From positions 2,666,001 through 2,730,000 of the forward strand of contig CP103025.1 of assembly GCA_024752435.1 (NCBI GenBank): 64,000 bases of DNA. The letters are read 5' to 3'. The notes under the pieces were generated by a model. It searched no databases. It saw only the letters and a program-made list of their open reading frames with translations, and was not told the origin of the DNA. The position numbers and the translations under genes were made by a program. The stretch comes from Allantophomopsis cytisporea (Eukaryota; Ascomycota; Leotiomycetes; Phacidiales; Phacidiaceae). This document shows positions 56,465-64,000 of this stretch, one piece after another (the first letter of the stretch is position 1; the number at the start of each line of letters is the position of its first letter).

Positions 56465-58785
56465 ATTCCTAGGCGAGGCCAGTGGGAACCGTGAGTAAAT
56501 CAATAACTAGTACCAGCCAAATTGATAAAAGCTTGGTATAAGCCCTGATATAGAACATTGCGGTAGGTTTCAATGTTTAGTATAGACGTTGGCATAGAGA
56601 AATTAATAAATATTAATACTCGGTACAAGCCTTGGTAAACGTACAATGCTATAGGATGCATTACGCGGTATAAGCGTCCACAAAACAAAACCCAACACAC
56701 TTCAGTACTTGAAATATCGAGGTGGGTCCATGCTTCAGTCTCTAATACTTGGACTCGGGACCAACGTATCAAACCAGGAACAATGGCGATAGTCAGAAGT
56801 ACCAAATCAAGATGGCAGCAAAGGTGGACGGGTCATAATTCAAAAATACGAAGAACCAGAGATGACTTTGCACGTACTATTGAGATACAGATTGTCATAC
56901 AGGAAGCATCTCATCGATAGAAGAGCCAAGCTCTCTCAAATTGGAATTCGCAACAATCGCATTCGTCCCCGCTTGCGTTGTGGCTCGATAGCTTCTCTTG
57001 TGGAACGAAACACAACCAACATCAACATCGTTACTCCAACGCCTACATGGAATATTTCCGTACTTAGGTCAATGGTTCAATAGGCACTCTCATCTACCTG
57101 AGCCCTCAATAAACGGCACAACGACTAGCTCGGAACCAAAGCTAAAGTCGTAGAGCGCGCTTTCTATTCAACCACCTCAGCGCCAAAATGTTTTACATCG
57201 CACTTACTATGCAACGATGTCTGCGACCAGCTCGTGACTAAACTTGGAGGAGATGTGACAATATTGGTCGCTTGGTCGCGCCGCCAGCTATGTTATGACA
57301 ACTCTGCAGCCAATAGCGACGACGACGTCTACTGTTGCTTTTCGCGGCATAATGTCGAAAAGATAAATGCTTCCGCTTAGGTTTGAAGAAGAGTCGAAAC
57401 GAGAAGAAGTCGCTCTGTTACCAGGTATGGACAATACAATCGAAGGTCGTTCTTAGAACGAAGACAGCCGTTTGAAAGAAAGTTGTTGTTACAGCAAGCC
57501 GGAAGTTGCTTTGCTGGTGCCATAATCTCCTGTAACTTTTCAGATGAACAACTTGAGAATAGTTGAACCGGATATGAAGTCTATTACTATTTAGCAAACA
57601 TCGATATCAAAGATATAACAAACCTGCCTTCCGTAGCATGCTATCTTGAGATTTGTCTGAAAATGGAGGAAGCGATCTCAAGAAATTCGAACGTTTTGTC
57701 TTTGCCACAACGAAACAAGCTCCCAGCTGTTCAAGGATCAACGGGTGTGTTACGATAAGAGTAGATTAGTACATCTTTGTTTGTGAAGAAAGATGAAGTA
57801 GTAGACTTTTCAATTGACGGATATGCGGCTGTTTCTGACACGATGACCCCTGAGTGATCGGTGACTATTATCATACGCGTAGGTACTTTAGCACTTACGT
57901 AAAGTAAAACGAGACAGAGGTGAAGTAGAAATGAAGTGATGAGCTTTTACAGTTGCGTGGATAGTTTCTTTGCTATGACCGATTAAACACTTGATATGGA
58001 ACGAAAACTCTATCTACCTTGACTGTTCGATGTAAGTAGAGGACATGACTCATAGTATTATACTTCTTATGTTGAGACGTGAGGCTTTGAAGAAACGAGA
58101 AATGGACCGATGAAGGAAATGGATGTAGAAAACACATAGAGAATACCTCAGTCTCAAACCATTCGCTTGGCAACAAATCCGGTGCTTCTATGAATCCGTC
58201 TCACACGCCGCTGGATAATTTTGCCTCATCTCATTCAATCTTTACATCACGCCCTCATAACAAGTCAATTTACATATCATATTCACCTCAACATTTCATC
58301 AGTATCACTTCAACATCTGAGAAGCGCAAATTCAACAAACATCTCATCATATACATATTCAAGCTTGACATATGAGTTTCGAGTTGATATACAATTCTGT
58401 GATTGATTTGTGATTATCACAATGGTAGGTTATGACGGTGGGTTCAATATCACAATAGATGTACAACGGACAGCATCTGCAAGAAACACATCGAAGAACG
58501 TCAAGAGATGAGAAGGGTTGATTACAAAGTTACATGGTACACTTTCATAACACATGGTGGACGACAAGCCTGGAGTTTAGTTGGGGGAAATGAGTAGCAC
58601 ATAATATAACATACTTTTTCATAACATATGATAGATATTGGAAGGAGAAGAACCTAACCGCTGGTTAGGAGAAATGAGATTTTATTCAGGATGCAGAAAA
58701 ATAATGGAATCAATTGCTTTTACGTAATCGGGAGTCGAATTCCTTGATGTGTGCTAAAAAGGGAGACGAGTTCGAAAGCGGTTAC

Positions 58786-58833
58786 GGATGTAAGTCATAT
58801 CGGATGTAGGTTGTGTCGGATGTAGGCTACTCT
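58786..58833. repeat. 16-bp tandem repeat, three units
   Basis: Three imperfect units of GGATGTA(A/G)G.... at 58786, 58802 and 58818. No gene is attached. Confidence 0.65.
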
Positions 58834-61800
58834 AGCGATTGACAGGGACCGCACGGACAAACCTCTGAGTTCCGATTCCGATAGTTACCTCATGAGGCAA
58901 TAAACTCGAATATCATCTGACTATGCGTTGACGAGGCACGAAGAATTATTAAGCGTATACATATGGTCGGTGCGTAATTGCATGGGATGGTATCAACGGT
59001 GACCTTCTTTAAAACCCATCCAAACTCTACCTCTTGAGAAAAACTTTGTTTCTAAACTTCCAACTTCGCCGACTACTCACCTGGAAGGCAGTTGCCAGGT
59101 CTATGCTTATTATAGGCAGTCTCTTACTATTCCGCATTTCCGAGAAGACTAGGTCTGTAATTTAAATGTATTAACCCTAAGTCCGCAAAGCTGATCATAT
59201 ATCATAGTTTGTTCATCAGGCCTTGGATGTGAGGCTTGTAGATTGAGACACTCGAATTTTCTATCTTGTAGAATCACGCATTTGCCCGGACACCCCCGTG
59301 TGATTCGAAGAGGAATCAAGGGATGGCGAGACCTTTCAGAGCGATTTCGTTGGCAACTCTGTGCTGGAATCTCAGAAACGGGCTCTACAAAACTATGTAG
59401 TAGCTGTTTTACATGTTCATTGAACAAGATTTCATCGCTATTGCGAAGACGCGTAGCGCCACTGACAACACCCTTGGTATAATTCTATGGTTAAAAAGCT
59501 GACACATAGGGGCCCGTCGAGTTCAAGTGATATGGTGTAATCATATACGAACCTAATACTTGGGTTGACCGGAGATCTGAGCCTGAAGGAACCGACTACA
59601 TCCGGACCTCCCTGTAGGTGCCCTTGAGGTAACATATTCAGCTACTCAGGGCAAAAAGAGGAGCTCACAGATGCGAATGGAACTTTCAACGTCGCAGAGG
59701 CCCAGCGACTTATTCGGGGTGCAGGAAATAGGCTCTTGATGCACCCCAGGGTTGATTAACACATGTAGTTTAAGTTCGGGCTTTAAAGAGTCTTTTAGGT
59801 GGAGGGGATAGGTTTCACAATACCTGATGGGCGTGCGGCGGGTATCGTGAGCAAGAATCTACTCTGTAAATCCTACATGTCATGATGCTGCCTAATCCGG
59901 GAATCTGCGGAAAGTGACGAACGATTTACTTTCACATACTCGCAACGACATGAGATCCGTATATTGACCACATATGTTGACAATACGGTATTACTCGGTG
60001 AAATTTGCAATAGAAAGACAATATACTTTTTCCCTAACAAGTCTGAAAGCATACACTTGGTTATATCGTAGTGTCTACGAGTATAATACCTTACAAGAGA
60101 ACTAAACCATACATAATGTTCTTTGGCTCTAAGTAAATACTCCCATCGGCAATGTATAAATAATTGATCTAGGAATCATGTTTATAACCAGGAGAGGTTG
60201 TCTTTTTCTCTTCTTTTGAGATTTGAGTATATAGATATAATAACTCCATTTCTTGCTGTAGGGGATCATACAAGGTCACGCTCCGAAAGCAGAAGCATTG
60301 ATAAGTGGTCGTGAGCATGTTGCGCTCGGGCGCAATACTGAATTCATGTCGCTCAGCAGTCGGTTGGTAGGACCTCAAACTCACCAGTCACAGAAAAGTT
60401 AAGTTTAGAATTTAGAAGAGATTTATCCAAATGACTGCAAAGACCTATCTGTACTATTAAGTGTTTACTTTTTATAAACCGGGTTGGATATAGATATATA
60501 GTAGTATGGTAGGTACCTAGGTAGCAATAATACGTAGAGCAAAAGCGAGAAAGCTGCCTTCAGTATCAAGTGGATCGAAACGTGACCGTAATACCTAAGT
60601 TTCCTGTCCCTAAGGATTGCAATCATCCAGGTACAGATCGATCCCATTTTCTCGAAACTCTTAAAACGCACGTGCGTTAACGTCCACATAGCAAGGGAAG
60701 TGCGGCAAAGATGGACCTAATCTAATCTAATCTCTCCGCACTCCGATGACAGGTAGATTCCCAGAAAATGCGGGCTACGCTGCACGCCGACTTTGCAGAA
60801 GCTAGTCGACTTCTGGAAATTCCCGAAATACGATTGCGGGGTTGCAAAAGTTGGTTTGGTGCGTCTCGGCGATTCACGATAAGATAACATGTCAAGAACT
60901 CAACTCACCTGAGATCTTAAGCGTTTGATTCCTGTCTACTGCGCAGTACAAGGTTGATCACAAAGACCGAGTGTCCAACTATCGCTCATGGTAGGTCAGG
61001 GTTCGCCGGGGCGTTGTTGGCAATTTTTCCAGTTTACGCCGATGATACAATTGCACCCCGCTCTACTTGTAATGACAAGGAGTTAACTACCGTACGTGGG
61101 TGCTACCTACTCCGCGCCGACTCCCTGCTGCATATGTACCCCATGCATGGCACAATGTGACCGAAGGAATCCAATGCTAGCCCGCCCCACATTATTGAGG
61201 TACGCGCATGACATCACAGTCTAAGGTTGATGGTTTTCGATGGGCTTTGAAGGGTTTTGGTGGGGTTGTGTAGGCATACGTGGACATCGCAATATCATTG
61301 ATGTGTGAATAGAAAACATACTTTTACCACTGAACCCCGAACTTTTAAACATAGATCCTTACTACTCTCGGAATGGCGTCCTGTTATAAATCGCTTTATC
61401 TACAAAAATGTGAAAATAAGTGCTGCTCCACCAACTTATGGCTAGAATGGTCGAATTCCAAGCTCGAGATACGACAACGTCGCAGCATCATAAAAAGATT
61501 ATGATGATCACTTTGATCGAGGATTTACGATGGAATGAAATGCAGCCTGGTATTTGGGAGATCCGCACGTGGTTGTGATCTTCGAGAGAATACTGTCGAC
61601 TCCTGAAGGAATGGCAATTGTCTAAGCCTTTGATGAGACCTACACTGGGCGATACCACACGTGCATTCGCATATGGATCATGAGCCTTACATTTGAACCA
61701 GTTGAACAGAAACCTCCTTTTCAGGAACCTTGACGTTATTGAGACACCGTCGCATCTGTTTGCCGTTGGCACCGATAGGGATCTTAGCTAAATAAAAAAA

Positions 61801-62403
61801 GTTACAAGTGAGCTAAGGGGAAAAAGTGAAAGATTAAGTTTACGACCACCCAAAGAGCTACTTGTTTCAGTATATAAGACGGAAACACCGAAACACCGAA
61901 ACAGTTTAGGGAGCCAAGGCAAGATTCAAACGGATTTTGATATGCGTACGACATCTGTAATATTTATTTGGTGTTCAAATTTAGCGACCCATATAGGTGA
62001 ACGAAAGCAATTCCTTTTCCTCAAGGGCACAGTGCACAGTGAGAGCGATTCATGTTTCCAAGTGAAAGAAACACACTCCTTTTTACCTAGTAACTGCACT
62101 CGTATTCGTAAGGTAGTGATGTTGATAAGCATACAAGCATGACCCTGCCAAGGAACAAGGTTCAAGCCGTTCTTAGAATTTGGCTAAATCCTTAGCTTCA
62201 AGGGAGCCTTGCATCAAATATTCTTAGCAGTCACTTGCGAAGACAGCAGAGAGAATATAAAGAGACGCCTATACTCTTGGAATGCCTAACAGATCCCAAT
62301 CAGCTGTCTCGATTTATTTCTGGTTCTTCGAAACGTACCTCCTACAATACATTTTTTGGTGTAACTTATCCTCTGAGTTGCTACCTTCGCTATAATTTTC
62401 AGA

Positions 62404-64000
62404 ATGGGTCGTCGCTCTTGGGCATTGCCCGTTGTGGCAGCTATGGCTGGTTTGAGCAATGCTCAATACCCAGATAGTTGGAATGTTATCTACGAACCTT
62501 CTACTGCGCTGAACAGCAGTTACGAATTCGGCCAAGAGACGACTCTTCTCAAGCAGAATACGACTTATCCTCCGGCGGAAATGCCATTACCATGCGATAT
62601 TGTCAAAGACCGTGATGTTCCAATCACTCTCCAGGATGGCACTGTGATATACACCGATGTATACCGGCCTGCAAGCCAACTTACTGGTCTCCCAGCCATC
62701 GTCAATCTCAGTCCTTATGGAAAGACTACTCCCACCGCACCACAAACAAATGTTCTTCCGCAATGGTTCACTGGGTACGGAAAGTCAGAGGCAGCCGACG
62801 CTGGCGTATTTGCATGTCGCGGTTACGCCGTGATTAATCCAGACAATCGTGGCGCCTATAAGTCTGGCGGCAACATTCAATACTGGGGTTCAACGAATGG
62901 TCAGGATGGTTATGATGTGGTTGAGTGGGCTGCCAACCAGACCTGGAGCAGTGGCAAGGTTGCTACGTATGGTGCCTCGTGGCTTGCTGTCTCTCAGTGG
63001 TTCGTTGCAGCACTCCATCCTCCTCATCTTACAGCTATTGTGCCTTGGAGTGGAATGTCCGACTACTACCGCGACTCCATTGTCTGGGGAGGTATACCTG
63101 ATGTTGTGTTTGCCACTACTTCCGTCGAAAGTTTGGTTGGAGAGCACGATACGGAACGGGTCGATTTGATGGCTACTACCTATCCATTGATGAATGAATA
63201 CTGGGAGGACAAGGCTGCAAAACTTGAGGAAGTCACTGTCCCAGCATACGTCGTGGCCGATGGCACGTTTGGCCTCCATGCCTTTGGAGCTCTTGAAGGA
63301 TTCCGCCGAATTAGCTCTAAGGAGAAATGGCTTCGTCTTGATGGTACGCAGGAGTGGTATGATATGTACGATCCAGCAAATGAGCGTGAGGTTCTTCAAT
63401 TTTTGGATCACTATCTCAAGGATGCCAATAATGGATGGGAATTGACTCCCACGTTCCGGGCCGTGGTGCTAGATCCTGGACATGGAAGCCTGCCTCGACA
63501 GGCAACCTACAGTGACTGGCCAGTCCCTAGTGTAGAGTATCAAAAGTACTACCTCGATGCCGACACAAGTTCGCTCGCTGCCCAGCCATTTTCGAACACA
63601 TCTGCCGTCAGCTATAATGCCACCTCTGGATCCGCTAACTTCTCGGTCACCTTTGATGAAGATACCCAATTGATTGGTCACATGTCAGCGCGGTTATACG
63701 TCGAGGCAGATGGCAACAATGACATCGATCTCTTCCTGACCGTCCAAAAGGTTGATGCGAATGGTACTGTGATTAATCCTTTGCCAGCATGCCTTCCTGA
63801 AGCAGAAGACATTTGCATCTCAACTAATGGCGATATACCTGCTGGTCCTGCTGGTCGATTGCGCGTCTCCCTCCGCGCTCTTAACGACACTCTCAGTACG
63901 CCATATTTGCCCGTTCAATCGTTCTACACCCCACAGAACCTCACAGCTGGAGAGAAAGTAGCAGTGGATATCGCCTTCATTCCCAAAGCTCACTTTTTCC
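62404..64000 (+). CDS. Secreted CocE/NonD-type serine hydrolase (X-Pro dipeptidyl-peptidase S15 fold), 3' end outside window
   Basis: Open from ATG 62404 to the window edge, 532 codons seen. Residues 1-21 form a signal peptide (LPVVAAMAGLSNA). The alpha/beta-hydrolase part reads VPITLQDGTVIYTDVYRPAS, VINPDNRGAYKSGGN and YGASWLAVSQW, where the Ser of G-x-S-W is the expected nucleophile. HAFGALEGFR and KWLRLDGTQEWYDMY match the lid and His region, and TPTFRAVVLDPG leads to the C-terminal jelly-roll domain (LIGHMSARLYVEADGNNDID). Bacterial relatives cleave cocaine esters, glutaryl-cephalosporins or X-Pro peptides; the fungal secreted group is little studied, so the substrate is open. Several N-x-S/T sites fit secretion. 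No intron is seen. Confidence 0.9.
   Translation, partial: MGRRSWALPVVAAMAGLSNAQYPDSWNVIYEPSTALNSSYEFGQETTLLKQNTTYPPAEMPLPCDIVKDRDVPITLQDGTVIYTDVYRPASQLTGLPAIVNLSPYGKTTPTAPQTNVLPQWFTGYGKSEAADAGVFACRGYAVINPDNRGAYKSGGNIQYWGSTNGQDGYDVVEWAANQTWSSGKVATYGASWLAVSQWFVAALHPPHLTAIVPWSGMSDYYRDSIVWGGIPDVVFATTSVESLVGEHDTERVDLMATTYPLMNEYWEDKAAKLEEVTVPAYVVADGTFGLHAFGALEGFRRISSKEKWLRLDGTQEWYDMYDPANEREVLQFLDHYLKDANNGWELTPTFRAVVLDPGHGSLPRQATYSDWPVPSVEYQKYYLDADTSSLAAQPFSNTSAVSYNATSGSANFSVTFDEDTQLIGHMSARLYVEADGNNDIDLFLTVQKVDANGTVINPLPACLPEAEDICISTNGDIPAGPAGRLRVSLRALNDTLSTPYLPVQSFYTPQNLTAGEKVAVDIAFIPKAHFF

Larger units (their letters stand above)
54942..62403. other. Gene-poor region of 7.4 kb
   Basis: No recognisable gene. 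The best candidates are coding-like scraps: a 66-codon frame at 55615-55815 (MKPQICAMHISDARVDNVEY) and the piece at 56249-56464, listed separately. Repeated words of type GCTT(G/A)TACC occur three times between 56530 and 56670. A loosely duplicated stretch (CATAACA.ATG....GGAAATGAG / GGAGAAATGAG) lies at 58545-58680. A short GAAACACC repeat lies at 61880-61905. A TATA-like GAATATAAAG is at 62252-62261, about 150 bp before the hydrolase start. Confidence 0.45.

Noticed and set aside
1..64000. tRNA genes
   Set aside because: I looked for B-box-like GGTTCGANTCC words with a partner A box; a few partial matches (for example near 28571 and 43110) lacked an A box and a cloverleaf.

Overview
The window is nuclear DNA of a filamentous ascomycete (Pezizomycotina). 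Genes are split by short introns, mostly 46-60 bp, with GT..AG ends and CTAAC/CTGAC-like branch points. The proteins are typically fungal: a Crh-type GH16 cell-wall enzyme, a Zn2Cys6 regulator, a DUF3431 protein, MFS transporters, a BAHD-type acyltransferase and a Mid2-like sensor. I lean towards a leotiomycete from general feel only; the sequence does not prove it. No virus, CRISPR array, rRNA or tRNA was seen.

Layout. 1-11.7 kb is sparse: a 72-aa Cys-rich microprotein (2967-3231), a five-exon secreted Cys-rich protein (6334-7038, minus), a Ser/Thr-rich single-pass membrane protein (8022-8966, minus) and several simple repeats. 11.7-31 kb mixes working genes with wreckage. The apparently working genes are a monocarboxylate-type MFS (minus), a sugar-porter MFS (plus), a small two-exon protein of unknown function and a BAHD acyltransferase. 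The wreckage includes a 654-codon frame with five stops, an APH-type kinase pseudogene plus a probable fainter second copy, and a headless P450 fused to the tail of an unrelated frame. 31-38.6 kb is a block of decayed genes (a two-TAG frame, an unknown fragment, an SNF2-type ATPase). It is bracketed by an AT-rich minisatellite of about 67 bp lying in opposite orientations at its two ends.

40-52 kb is the healthiest stretch: a GPI-anchored Crh-like transglycosidase, then a coherent trio consisting of a Zn2Cys6 regulator (minus) divergent from a flavin amine oxidase (plus) and an APC amino-acid/amine permease (plus), then a DUF3431 type II membrane protein. The trio reads as a small uptake-and-oxidation module for an amine. 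52-62 kb holds two damaged genes and about 7 kb with almost nothing recognisable. The window ends inside a secreted CocE/NonD-type serine hydrolase.

The most striking theme is the manner of gene decay. At least eight frames in the window are broken, several of them mainly by in-frame stop codons with few or no frameshifts. This fits a C-to-T process such as RIP better than neutral decay, but it needs intact homologues to prove.
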